Source: Salvia splendens
Lineage: Eukaryota; Streptophyta; Magnoliopsida; Lamiales; Lamiaceae
Reading direction: 5' to 3'
Length of the DNA stretch: 64,000 nucleotides
NCBI RefSeq assembly: GCF_004379255.2
Contig: NC_056042.1
Coordinates: 12,385,901-12,449,900 of the forward strand
Part shown: in pieces, positions 44,015-54,700 of the stretch
Layout: each line of letters opens with the position of its first letter
How positions within the stretch are numbered: the stretch's first letter is position 1
Program-made: the position numbers and the translations under genes
The notes under the pieces: model-generated
The model's database searches: none
Seen by the model: only the letters and a program-made list of their open reading frames with translations
What the model was told of the DNA's origin: nothing

Positions 44015-45075
44015 TCGTCCTCCTCATCTTGTTTTGCCTTTGCCTTCTGAGCAGTCTCTTCTACAGCAGCCTTTAGTTCTGCTACGTATTCATTGAATAA
44101 CTTTTCCCTATCTTCATGCTTGACTGACTTGTGTCTGGGATCACTTCTTAAGCTATCCTTCACCTTTGACCACCTGGAAGTAGATGTAATGTCTTCTATA
44201 TCCTTAAGCAGCGACTTGAAATTAGATGTCTTTACAGCACGCTGTGCTTGAGCTTTTTCTTGAGCATTCCTTTTCAGAAGTAACACCCTGTCATTTAACA
44301 AATGTACCCTCTCTCTCCTGTCCAAGGACAGAAATCGAGGATCTTCACCCCATCTTCTCTTAAATGTTTGATAATCAGTATTCTGATCAATGTCCTCCTT
44401 TGCTTCTTCCAGTAACTGCTTGAAACCCTCCAAAGCAACCTTCTGATCCGCTCGTTTTTTCCTTTCGTTCCTCTTCAGCATGAGTTCGAACATAGTGCTC
44501 AAAGAGAGCTCTTCGTGAACTTTGATCTGGAATGGCCTTAAAGCGTGGATCAAAAACTATTTTAGGAAGTTCTTTCTCCCATTTTGAGAATGGTGCCACT
44601 CCCCTTTCCTTAAGCATCTCCTTGAACTGGAGGAGACAGTCCTCCATGGTGGGGCCCCCCTCTTCATCCTCAGAATCAGAAGAAGAATTGGATATGTCAC
44701 TATCCCCGTTCTTATCCTTATTATCATTTTGGATATTTTTCATGGTATCCTCCATTGGATTTGAGTTATTAAGTTCTACTGCAACTGAACCAGACACAGA
44801 TGGGGGGGAACTAGAATCGGGAATTCTAGAATCTTGCAACTTCTTTTTTATGAGATCTTATGCAGAAGATGAGGCAGATGCACCTGAAGATCTAACTGCT
44901 ATGGCATCACGACCGCCTGTGTTAGTAGCAGGTGTGCTTAAGCTAACAAGATCAGATCCTTTTTCAGTTATAATATTAGTATTGGTAACTGACACTGATG
45001 AAACTTGCAAAGCATCAGCATCATGCTTCTTTCTCAACCCAGTTATCTCAGTAGGTATTTGCCAGCTACTTACCA
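44015..45075 (-). pseudogene. Captured PRP40C-like (FF-domain splicing factor) segment
   Basis: From SSWQIPTEITGLRKK (end of a WW domain) through DLIKKKLQDSRIPDSSSP and a Ser/Asp/Glu-rich linker (SNSSSDSEDEEGGPTMEDC) to three FF domains: QFKEMLKERGVAPFSKWEKE, FKQLLEEAKEDIDQNTDYQT and FKSLLKDIEDITSTSRWSKV. It ends near AKAKQDEEDE. This order is that of plant pre-mRNA-processing protein 40C, which links splicing factors and the polymerase CTD. No intron interrupts about 350 codons, unlike the multi-exon host gene known from plants. A TAA stop interrupts before DLIKKK, and an additional A in the AAAAAA run at about 44460 shifts the frame after EEERKEK. A copy made through RNA and carried by the retroelement is the simplest reading. 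Confidence 0.88.
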
Positions 45076-45886
45076 CCCCTATCTTCTGATTCCCATCGAC
45101 ATGAACCGCCCGCAAATTCGCCGCATCCGATCCAACGAAAACGGGGGCTCTCATCTTCTCGTAACGGGGCTTCTCCATACGGTAATGATCATAACGCGGC
45201 TGATCCGAATTACAACCGCCCTCCTGTCGGCCCCATGCATTATCCCACTTCGGCGCAAGTCGCCCCGGCTGATCGTCGAACCCAAGCACGGGGTTATCCC
45301 AGGCAGTAGGACGTCGCCCTCGAAATCCAACGCTACCACCGCCGTTCTGATCCCACTCCGTCGCAAGTCGCCCCGGCTGATCGTCGAGCTTATGCGAGGG
45401 GTTATCCCAGGTTGTATGACGGCGCCCCCGAAAACCCTCGCTACCTCTGCCGTACCTATCCCACGGCAGCGGATCTGTCCTTGGCTGCTGAATCGCGATC
45501 TTTGTTGAAGGGCTGACTAACCCTAGGTTTTGTTGAGAAGCCACGAATGTGGCTGGAGATAGAATCGGGCATTTCCTACCCATCTCGCCTCTCCCCCTCT
45601 GCCAATCCTCATAGGGCGGCTTAGGCTCGGGCCTAGGCGGCGGTTGCGCCGAGGCCGATCGCCTCTCCGAAGCGTCCAGGCGTGCTTCGATACGGGCTAA
45701 CGATGCCAGGACGTGTTGGAACGCCAAGGTAGTGGAGTCCCGCGCGCCACTCGACTCCGGAAACTGCTCCAGTCCGCGGATGATTCCGGCAGGCGTCACG
45801 ACGATCGGCTCCGTGCAGCTCCCCACACGATTCGTCATCGTCAATCTGAGATCGGCAATGAAAAGTGAGTTCGTCAATGAAAGCAC
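44858..45886 (-). CDS. Gag-like/PRP40C fusion frame, 342 aa
   Basis: An open frame starts a few bases inside the 5' LTR (minus strand). The N-terminal part (TNRVGSCTEPIVVTPAGIIR, FQHVLASLARIEARLDASER) looks like retrotransposon gag with a short helix. An Arg/Gly-rich part follows with a repeated unit (GFRGRRPTAWDNP, DDQPGRLA, about 2-3 copies). At about residue 271 it passes without interruption into PRP40C sequence (SSWQIPTEITGLRKK ... GGRDAIAVRSSGA) and stops at TAA just before DLIKKK. So the fusion frame is real in the DNA; whether it is translated is unknown. Confidence 0.7.
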   Translation of the reverse strand: MLSLTNSLFIADLRLTMTNRVGSCTEPIVVTPAGIIRGLEQFPESSGARDSTTLAFQHVLASLARIEARLDASERRSASAQPPPRPEPKPPYEDWQRGRGEMGRKCPILSPATFVASQQNLGLVSPSTKIAIQQPRTDPLPWDRYGRGSEGFRGRRHTTWDNPSHKLDDQPGRLATEWDQNGGGSVGFRGRRPTAWDNPVLGFDDQPGRLAPKWDNAWGRQEGGCNSDQPRYDHYRMEKPRYEKMRAPVFVGSDAANLRAVHVDGNQKIGVVSSWQIPTEITGLRKKHDADALQVSSVSVTNTNIITEKGSDLVSLSTPATNTGGRDAIAVRSSGASASSSA

Positions 45887-45890
45887 CCGT

Positions 45891-46227
45891 TGTTAAGGAT
45901 AATATCCTTAACGCCGGATTAACTCCACCGTGAGGTCGCGGGAATCGTTTGCCCGTCGATCGCACATGATAAGAATTAGGGTTCCTCCGTGAAGTCGCTG
46001 GAACCTTTGCCTGACGATCAACAACGACAAGAACTAGGGTTTGATATTGAAGAAGAAGAGAAAACTAACGTGAATAATATTCTATTTCATGAATGATTAA
46101 TGAGAATAACAATAGGTCATATTTATAATACTTCTATGAATAACCTAACTTGGTGAACAAGATAATAAAGATATGATAATATAATAATAGAGATATGAGA
46201 TATATTTCCGAAGATATACTCGTATCA
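45891..46227 (-). repeat. LTR (5' in element orientation), 337 bp
   Basis: Partner of 43456-43805. Ends CTCGTATCA before TTGTT. Confidence 0.92.
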
Positions 46228-46531
46228 TTGTTCCTCTTTCTTTCTCAGAATCTCATCATGCAGAGGGCCAACCTCTGTAAACTGGAGAGTGTGATCAAGA
46301 TCCAAGACAAGACATAGCTTTCGATCAGCAAACAGTTTATTCTGTTCTTCAACCCTCCTAGCCCTTTCTCTCTGGATAGCAGCCTTTTGCTGTTCATAAA
46401 AGCCATCAAATAAATGCTCAACATCACTCCAAGTATTTGCATTAAGTGGTCGAGGGGGTATAGAAGTAGCTGCATCGGATGTTGAGTTACTTCCAGATCT
46501 GAAGTTGACTGAATTGTAAGCTACCTTCTGC
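46228..46531 (-). pseudogene. CPL3-like pseudogene, upstream part with FCP1 DxDxT motif
   Basis: Minus strand: KVAYNSVNFRSGSNSTSDAA, RPLNANTWSDVEHLFDGFYE, QQKAAIQRERARRVEEQNKL and LCLVLDLDHTL, then QFTEVGPLHDEILRKKEEQ. DLDHT is the catalytic DxDxT of FCP1-type phosphatases, which remove phosphate from the RNA polymerase II CTD; CPL3 acts in stress and immune gene control. Five residues normally after DHTL (LNSAK) are deleted. The frame then meets the captured-cDNA retroelement exactly at KKEEQ and resumes at 43455. An acceptor-like GCAG precedes 46531. Confidence 0.85.
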
Positions 46532-47090
46532 GGGCGGGTGTTTTGCCAACCCAAAAACATCCGATCGAGCGTTTTTGCCGAGAAATCAGTTTTTGTCCCG
46601 AAACTTCACGCGGGCCGGTGAAATGAGCCTTGGAAAACACCCGGTCGGGTGTTTTGTCTGGGATGTGACTTTTTGACCAAGAATTGTTTTATTTTGCTTC
46701 TTTTTCACTCTAGTATAAATACTCTTGCTAGGGTTTAAACAAGTTTCAATATTGAGCATCCTTCTTCATCTTTGAAGACTTATCAAAATCCCTTGTAGTT
46801 GCATTTTAATCTATTGTCGGGCTTAGATTGAATGCTAAGGTATGCAATTCTAGTTCTTGTGTTGCTAGTTTTGTGGAGCCATTAGATTCTTGCTTTGGTG
46901 AAAGTTGCCTTGAGTTGTCTTCATTGGTTTGTAGAAGGTCCATATGTTCCAAGCGTCTATCTAAATTATAACACCTTCATCTTCTTCCTTTTCCACCATT
47001 TTTATTATTTCATTTCTTGTTGGGTATGTTGGGTTGTTGAAATATTTACAAGAGCAAGTCCGGGGCAAACATATGTGTCTTGAATCCTTA
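46532..47090. other. Possible LTR remnant
   Basis: AAAACACCCG/CGGTCGGGTGTTTT motifs recur at 46538-46655. TAGTATAAATACTCTTGCTAGG (near 46713) looks like an LTR promoter, followed by a leader-like stretch. No partner LTR is found, so this stays tentative. Confidence 0.35.
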
Positions 47091-48238
47091 GGCCATCCAT
47101 TACGCTGTCTCTATACCGCCCCTTAGACTACTATTTGATGGCCCCACTGTACTTTTTTACTCCATCCCTTAATTAAGGGAAGGAACCTGCAACCCTCCGT
47201 CCCTTAAACCGTCCCTTAAATTACTATTTATTCAATTTCATTTTTTATTTTTATTTCCAACCCAATTCAATTAAAACAAACTCACTTCATTAAAAAACAC
47301 ACAACATAAAAAAATTACAACTTAAAATTAAAAAAAATTAAAAAACACACCATTAAAATCCTAAAAAATTAAACGTTGCATAATTTAAAATACAAATTTA
47401 AAGAAAATAAAAAAACTACTCCGCCGACGAATCATCCCCCGAAGGCGGTGGAGGTGCAATAGGAGGCGGAAGGCCAAGTTGTGCTGCCATATACACAATT
47501 CCGTTCCACCAGGCTCGGTATTGGGAGGCCGAGAAGCGGGAAGTGTCTGCCATTGTGGCGGTCATGTACACCGCCATAAGGGAGTTCGAGCCTCCCCCCG
47601 AGCACGATCCCGAGGCCGCCTGACTTGATTCGCCTCGGCCCTTCCTCGCTCTAGCCGCTTTCGCCGCCTTCGTCCCTTGCGGCCGACGGCGCCCACGGCT
47701 GGATCCCCCGTCATCGCCGGCCGTACCTGTAAACTCATGCGAGGCAGCCTCTTGTGCGTCGCTGCCCTCAACGGTGTCACCAGACGAGTATTGGCCACTC
47801 GCCGTGTGCTTCGTGCGCTTCGAGGTTGAGCCCGAGCTGGAGCAGACACTGTCGGCCCACTATTCCTCGTCCTTGACGACCTGCCAAACATCAACAAATT
47901 TGAATTGATTGCCGGTGTCCTGGTTGTAGACACGCAAAGCCACCCTCAGAATGCCGGCTCCAGTGGCGCCGCTTTGGTAGTGCGCCGCTTCGGTCGAGTA
48001 GATGCCGCATAATTTTTTGACCTGTCTGTCGACTCGGTCAAAGTGAGAGCGGAGCATTTTATATGTGCGCTTGCGGGACCCTTTCGACTTGATCTGGTGG
48101 TAGGTCTCGGCGACCTTTTCTCAGAAGCACTTCCGGGGTTGTTGATTCCCGACAATGGGATCGTACGAGACGGAAATCCAGGCGTTGTACACCGCCATCG
48201 TTTCGTTGTTGCTGTATGGATGCCGGCCTAGATCCTCA

Positions 48239-48273
<35 letters not shown>

Positions 48274-48340
48274 CCCCTCGCCCGCCTGGGCTTCCGCCTT
48301 GGAGCTTCCTCCACCTTGGCCTCCTCCGTTTCGATATGAT
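47091..48340 (-). mobile_element. PIF/Harbinger element remnant with ORF1
   Basis: The left end carries GGCCATCCATTACGCTGTCTC, a diverged Harbinger-like terminus, with T-rich and A-rich flank. The only gene is the MYB-like ORF1. The right end is cut at 48340 by the next inverted-repeat element, and I do not find its continuation after 50012. Confidence 0.65.
47417..48336 (-). pseudogene. Harbinger ORF1 (MYB/SANT-like) pseudogene
   Basis: Minus strand: a Glu-rich run, then YSNNETMAVYNAWISVSYDP and IVGNQQPRKCF, a stop, EKVAETYHQIKSKGSRKRTY, HFDRVDRQVKKLCGIYSTEA, NQFKFVDVWQVVKDEE, and after further stops SASQYRAWWNGIVYMAAQLG. This is the DNA-binding partner that PIF/Harbinger elements encode beside the transposase. 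It has several frame changes. Related plant genes are often mislabelled GST T3-like or NAM-associated. Confidence 0.82.
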
Positions 48341-50012
48341 AAGGACCCGTTTGATAGCATAAGATACCAAGATAAGGTTTTGTATCCATGTATTTCCATT
48401 CATTTGGTAACAAAGATACTTCTATCTCATGGCCCGTGTTAACACGCTAAGCCTGTCTAGGCCCGACGAAAAACCACTATTTCTCTCATTTATGTATCTC
48501 ACCAAATTGGTGAGATATGGAACTATTCAACCTTGTTTTCCACGCTGCCCTTCATTCCATTTCTACCACCGCCCCATATCCTATCACCCATGGCAACACT
48601 CTAGCTGAAGGCGGTGGGCCTTCTGACGGTGCACTGCCGACTCGATCTAAGACCCTGCAATTTTTCTTCTCTCCTTCGATGTGTACGATGGTGGTTGTCT
48701 CCGGCGGTAGTGAGGGCGTCTCTCAACGGCCGCCGTCGCACCATCTTTTCCCACCGTCGAGCTTTGAGGCAGTGATATTGCAATTCTAGATATGCCTGAG
48801 CCTTTTCATCTATGTGTTGGGTCCTTCGCCAGAGGCAGTGAATAACAACGGCTATGGCTCCTCATTGGTGCTCTGTTTTCTTCCAAAACCGAGCATCTAC
48901 AACTGAATTCTTGACGAGATGAACAATTTATCAATTCATCAATTGTTGTAAGCTTCTTCATACAGGTTTCTTCTTCTAAGTTTTGAATTCGGTGTTTTTT
49001 TAATTGATTGCTGCTCGATGGAAGATTTTGATATTGTTGGCATGGTTTATGCAATTTGGTAGTAGTTGAATTGAGAATTTAGTGATTTTGGGCGGAAATT
49101 GAAGTTTTGTTGTTCATTCAAAATTTACTTTTAAGGCTAAACATGTTAATTATGTAGCATCTTTGTACATTATTTACCTTTCGGCTTTGAGGCGAATTAA
49201 ATTCAAGCTTTTGTTGTTGCTCAAGATGGTTAGCTAAATGGACGTAGGGATTCAAACTTTTGAAGCAATTCTTGTGCAATGAAGAATGTTAGAATCAGTT
49301 TATTGCTAGGGTCAAAATACTAACTTCATTCATTAGAATGCAGAAGAAGAAGCACATAACATATTCATAATGTTTTGGGTGAAAATGATAGATTATATGC
49401 AGAATGAGATTTATAATAGACCTTGAATTCGTACTAATAGGTTTGTTAAAATGGCAATTTGGGAGGATGCTGACACCTGCTTCGAGAGGCAGCAACAAGA
49501 AAAGGAAATGTTGTGGCTTCAAGCAGAGTAATGAGCAGCGATTGAGGCGGCCACTTGCAGAGAAAGAAGATGGTCCAACGAGCGAAAGGCGAGCAAGGAA
49601 AGAAGATGGACTGATGCTAAGGATGATCCTATGGCTAAGGCTGAAGCTGAGGTTTTGAAATAGAATGCTTGAGCCTGGGAACAAATACATAGTCTATCCT
49701 AGCTTCCATGATTTGTATAATCACTTTGATTTTGTGCTATCCTTTTTTCTTTTCATGTGATTGTTACATACTTTGGAATGTCAAAAATTCAAATTGTTGA
49801 ATTGATATAAATATATGCATATTACATATTATTAAGAACAAGGGCAACAATGTCTTTTCAGTTGTATATATGACATAATCTTAGTTATTATTTTATCTAT
49901 CAAACAAATAGTATAAAATCTTTATCTTGTCCTAATCTTGAGTTTGGCTCTCATTTGTTTTCTAGAGTTACATATCTTGTTATATCCTACATGTGCTATC
50001 AAACATGCCCTT
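48341..50012. mobile_element. Inverted-repeat DNA transposon, 1.67 kb, class uncertain
   Basis: Left end AAGGACCCGTTTGATAGCAT and, inverted, right end AAGGGCATGTTTGATAGCAC; similarity continues to about 30 bases. The flanks GATATGAT and AATATAAA agree at 5 of 8, so a hAT-like 8-bp duplication is possible but unproven. The interior frames (48517-48789 +, 49404-49658 +) are not recognised. It interrupts the Harbinger ORF1. Confidence 0.6.
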
Positions 50013-51701
50013 AATATAAAGTCAATAAATGAACTTAAACACATTACTTAAATTTAGATATAGCGAGATATAAATACAAGTTATATATTTTATTTTTCAT
50101 ATAATACATTTAGGATATCTCTAAAATACATAAACAAAAAATTTAAACAAAGCCAAGCCAGGGCCCACATGGCAAGTGGGCCTAGGCCGGGCCGGCTTAG
50201 CAAAATTAGAAAAGGCCCGGCCCAGCTCAGCCGCCTCAGACATGGGTCTGGGCCTCAATATAGGCGGGCCACTTGAAAACTTTTATTCTCTCTTTATCTC
50301 TCTACCATTTTCCGTTTGCTACTTTATTCTTCATTACTTTACTCATTGGATACAATTTTTCTTATATTGCGTGTTGAAAAGAAATGCCCCCACTACCGTA
50401 AAACGGAGGGAGTATTATTTTTACAAAAATGGTGCAAAAAAACGGCTTTACGCTCTCTTCATCTCTATACCTTTTCATTTCTTATTTTATTCTTCCTTTA
50501 TTTGACTCAGTTAACACAAGTTATCTTAAATCGCGTCCCGAAAAGAAACGTCTCCGTTACTGCGAAATGGAGGGAATATCATTTTTATAAAACGAGTGCA
50601 AAAGAGAAGCGACCCGACTACCTTAAGACGGAGGGAGTACTACAAATTACTAATTAAATTCTATTATGAAAAATACATTCTGTCTCGAAATCGTGACCAC
50701 GAAATGTAATTTGTGATGGTTAATTTTTTTTGAAGTGAAAAATATGTCAAACAAGTCCTAATATAGAGATGCCTGGTTAACCATATATAGATCAAAATCG
50801 ACGACGATTATCGATTCTATAAGTTTGGTTTCAAATCCAAAACCTTGGAACCGATAAGCTGCACATAACCATCGTTTATTGCCACAAACCAAAAAAAATT
50901 GGAAAAATATCGAGAAAAAAAAATCGTTGAAAACCAAAAAAAACAATCAGTAAAGACTAAAGACCAACTTAAATTTGCTGATTTTGAACTGAAACCAGAA
51001 TCATATTCAAGGTTCGAAACTGCAACGATCAAACATGCTGTCTAAATCCTGATCAATTACAATTCCACTTCCTTTAGAATCATAACCACCTACTTTTTTC
51101 ATCTCTTATATTCTACTTTTATTTTTATTTTTATTTTTATTTTCATTTAATGCATTCAAAACAATTTCTTAATTTCGATGTTCAAAAATTTTGCCCCAAC
51201 CCCATATATATATATGCCATAAATTTGGTTTAATTCAATTTGTTTATTGGTTGTAGCAAATAACTGACTTAGTTGCATACAATAAAATCTTTATCAATAA
51301 CCTGTTGTGGATATTTTAAATCTAGGTCTTACACCACCGCTAGAAGGGCATGGCACCCAACCATGTTCCTAAACGGCACCATGTACTAAGCCGATACATG
51401 CTTGCGCGGTTGCGCCATGCCCACCTTCGACCATGTTTGCTCTTCCAGCCAAAATAATTAACGGTAGCCAATTTTCATACACTTATGAAGATAGATCAGC
51501 CAGAAAAAATAATTAAACAAGAGGAGCGCTCGTGCAGCATCAGAAATTGAACTTAAGTCGAACACGAAACGCAATCTCCTCATAAGGTACTCAGATTATT
51601 TTCTAAACAACGACATCGATAACAACAGCAAATTGAGTGTTGGAAGGCCAGTGGAGAAGAACATAAAAAGGAGTGATTAGCAAGATCATCACCAATATGC
51701 T
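50013..51701. other. Intergenic with repeat fragments
   Basis: 50155-50275 is a GC-rich patch (GGGCCTAGGCCGGGCCGGC, AGGCCCGGCCCAGC). 50392-50640 has two or three partial Stowaway-like ends (ACGGAGGGAGTA). The rest is AT-rich, and transaldolase 3' flank near the end. Confidence 0.5.
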
Positions 51702-54700
51702 TCAAACATTAGGAGGTGGCCATATTTTCCCAAACAATTCTTCTACCCGCTTTGACTGGCTAGCATAACTATCCAGCCCCACAGTCAGAAGCTCGACTGC
51801 TGCAGGCCCCAGGGCAGAAGCAAAGCTATATTGGTCCCACGTCACAAGCTGAAATATTAACTCACGCGATAAGAAACAGACAAACTTATATCACTACTAT
51901 ATTTCATTTCTCAACTCTTCCCAAAATACGAAAGTTGCACAACGCAGTTATCTCAATGCCACAGTAACGGCACATCACTTGGTTCAAAATAAGTTACCAG
52001 TCTACATTGTTATTTAATGCAACACGATTAAATACATCATAAATTCATTTAATATTATGCCAACAATTTTTCATAAAACCTAAGGACCAAAGAGTTTTCC
52101 ACCGTCATGTTAGTCCGGGTATTAATTGTGTTATCTGACATAGAAAATTATAAAGTGAAACAAGGAAAGCTAACCTCTTCGTCGCTGAAATTGTAGGAAG
52201 CAGCTGATTGTGGGGACAGTCGTCTCACAAAAGAATATTTCTCATCAGGAGGTGTAACGGACTCTTTTAGAGACTGCAATATCTTCAATGGTGATATAAT
52301 ATAATCAACTCTGTAAGAGAAATAAAAGAGAGAATTTTAGATAAGCACTCAGGATAGGGACTACATAACACACACACACACAAACACATGAGTAGTTACC
52401 CTAAAAGATTAAAAACATCCTGTTTGTTACGAACTGCTGCTGCCATTAATTTGGAATTATGCCCATACTTGTGAACGTAGTTATAGGCTTTTGTCACCTG
52501 AAGTGAGATATAAACATTATAAAATATATTAGCAAATTTTTGGTTCTACTTCTTTCTTTTAATACAAGACGAACAAGAGAGGGATGGGTGTGTGAGTGTG
52601 TGTGTGTGAGAGAGAGAGAGTTTTGTTTTCTATGGCATTTCAATTGGTCCTCTACCTTGTACAGAAAACAGAGAAGATGCCTCAGAGTTTGGACATTAGA
52701 ATAAATTAGAAAGTTAGGGGTTGTCTGGCTGAGCTTATAAATAAAATCCTAAAGAATTTACAAGATTTAAAAATAAGCTTCAATAACTTTTTACTTTTTA
52801 AAGCTCCAAAATCTTTAATTTCATTAACTCCATCTTATTTTTCCATGATCTTGTTAGCAACAATCAAATTTACAAAATTTACCCTACTTCATTTTTCTGA
52901 CGCATACACTTCCATTTCATTTGCCTATGATTCGCAATTGGCTCTCTCTCACTCTCTCATTATCCGAAATTGTGACAGCCTATAAGCTCTTGAGAAATTG
53001 CATTTTATAAGCTCTTCAAACATCTTATAAGATGTTGAAGTTCATGAAATGTCCAATATAAGCTTTAGCCAAAACCCCCCTCAATGAGACAAAAAAGAAG
53101 CTTTGATAGGACTGCATATTTTTTGTCATTTTTTAAATTCTTGTTAGGGCTCTAGGTATGAACAAGAAACAAGACACATGCAGCATGACTATTCACCTGA
53201 ATGCATATAGTTGCTATTGACTTTGCCACAACAATGAAGCAAAGGGATGGATGATACAGTATTACTGTGTTAGTATTAAAGTAGATATAGAAAATATGGT
53301 TAAACTGACCAAAGCCAACCCAGGGTCTTCTCCTCTTCTAAGAGCAGCTTCTATTTCCAGATCACCAGTATGGTTACGTGCCCAGTCCTACTACCATGAA
53401 TGACACTTCGTTATTGTGTCCTATTTATAGTAAAAGAATATCATTTTAGTATCTACTAACTATAGGAAGATATTACCCTAAGGCGGCCAACAAAAATTTG
53501 AATAACAGAAGAACCAGCTTGAGCAGCAGCTGCAGCTTGTACGAAGCTGTTCATACACAACCACAGTGCCAAAAATGTTATAGCAGCAATAAAAACTATT
53601 ATTGCATACACAAACTTGACGAATATATCTACAGAAACAGGTTCAAACAAAAACTTAACTCAGGACGATTTTTGTTTTTGTTTTTACATCTTCATGTTAT
53701 AAATCAAGAACACTCATCTAAAATCCATGAACATATAATTTGTATAATGTTGAAAAACCATAAGCCACAAAACTATTTTAGAAATTACCACTATGAATGA
53801 GAGAAATTGCATAAGATTGCATTAGAATTTAGAAAGAAAGAATAGCCGTATAATAATTATATAAGCTTTGAAGAACAAATCCCCCAATTATATGTCTGGA
53901 CTTCTTGAGTTCTAATTAGTTGTTTCCAATAAAGAATAAGAGAGAAATAAATAATGATAAAAGAAAAAAAATAACTATCTGAACTGTTTGACGGTTAGAA
54001 AGGTGGAAATGTGAGGGAATCGATATCGATTTTTCATTCGGCCAAAGGTTATCCACATAACTGGCAAACTAAAGCTTCCACAGTTACTTCATAATAACCA
54101 GCATTTTGAAGTATTAAATAAATTATCAAGCTCAAGCATGGCACAGAAGGGAGATACAACATTCTGATTTCAAGAGAATTTTGAAGAGAAAATACTGGAA
54201 CTGCAAGACAATTATCACTTAGAAGAAGCAAAAGGAATAAAGGCCACTGCTTGGCTCCAGCTAGTTTTCGTAAATTGTAACAAAATTGGAGGCATTCCTT
54301 TATATTTCAAATACTCCATAAGCTATCAAATACAAGTCACAGTGTACCTGTATACAAAAGTCATATGAGTCTGTATACCTTCCAACTCTAGCAACCTTGA
54401 TGCTTCAATTCCCTACAAATAAAGAGGTCAAAGGTAAAGCAGCAAAATAAGTAAAAATATTGATTAAAAGTCCAATACTCCTTTGAGAAAGCAAATTAGA
54501 CATTAATCTGCAATACTAACTTGCCAAGTTGAAGGAATTTTGAACAATAGACGCTCTGGAGAAACTCCAATCTCATTATACAGCTTCAAAAGGTCATGCA
54601 CCTGGGAAGCCGATACAGTTTCACATTTGAGTTGATTGTCAGTGGAAGCCAGTGAAAAACTGACTAGATAAAGGCTGCCTGTATCCATCACACATTCATA

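Larger units (their letters stand above)
43456..46227 (-). mobile_element. Non-autonomous LTR retrotransposon carrying a captured PRP40C-like cDNA
   Basis: LTRs 43456-43805 and 45891-46227 begin TGTTAAGGAT and end CTCGTATCA. TTGTT at 43451-43455 and 46228-46232 is a perfect 5-bp duplication. On the minus strand the internal region opens with a primer-binding-like GGTGCTTTCATTGACG, then a gag-like frame, then an intronless PRP40C-like segment. It closes with a pol-tail-like LEDKVDFNRWGVDTS and the polypurine tract GTTGGGGAGT. There is no reverse transcriptase or integrase. The LTRs differ at roughly a dozen positions plus a 13-bp duplication, so it is older than the copia and tandem elements. 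Confidence 0.9.

Noticed and set aside
45005..45508. 167-codon plus-strand frame opposite the captured-gene element
   Set aside because: It mirrors the Arg/Gly-rich gag repeat on the minus strand, has low-complexity content and no recognisable motif.
48227..48300. Glu-rich run as a new acidic protein
   Set aside because: It is the acidic N-terminal part of the Harbinger ORF1 pseudogene and is microsatellite-like (CCT repeats on the plus strand).
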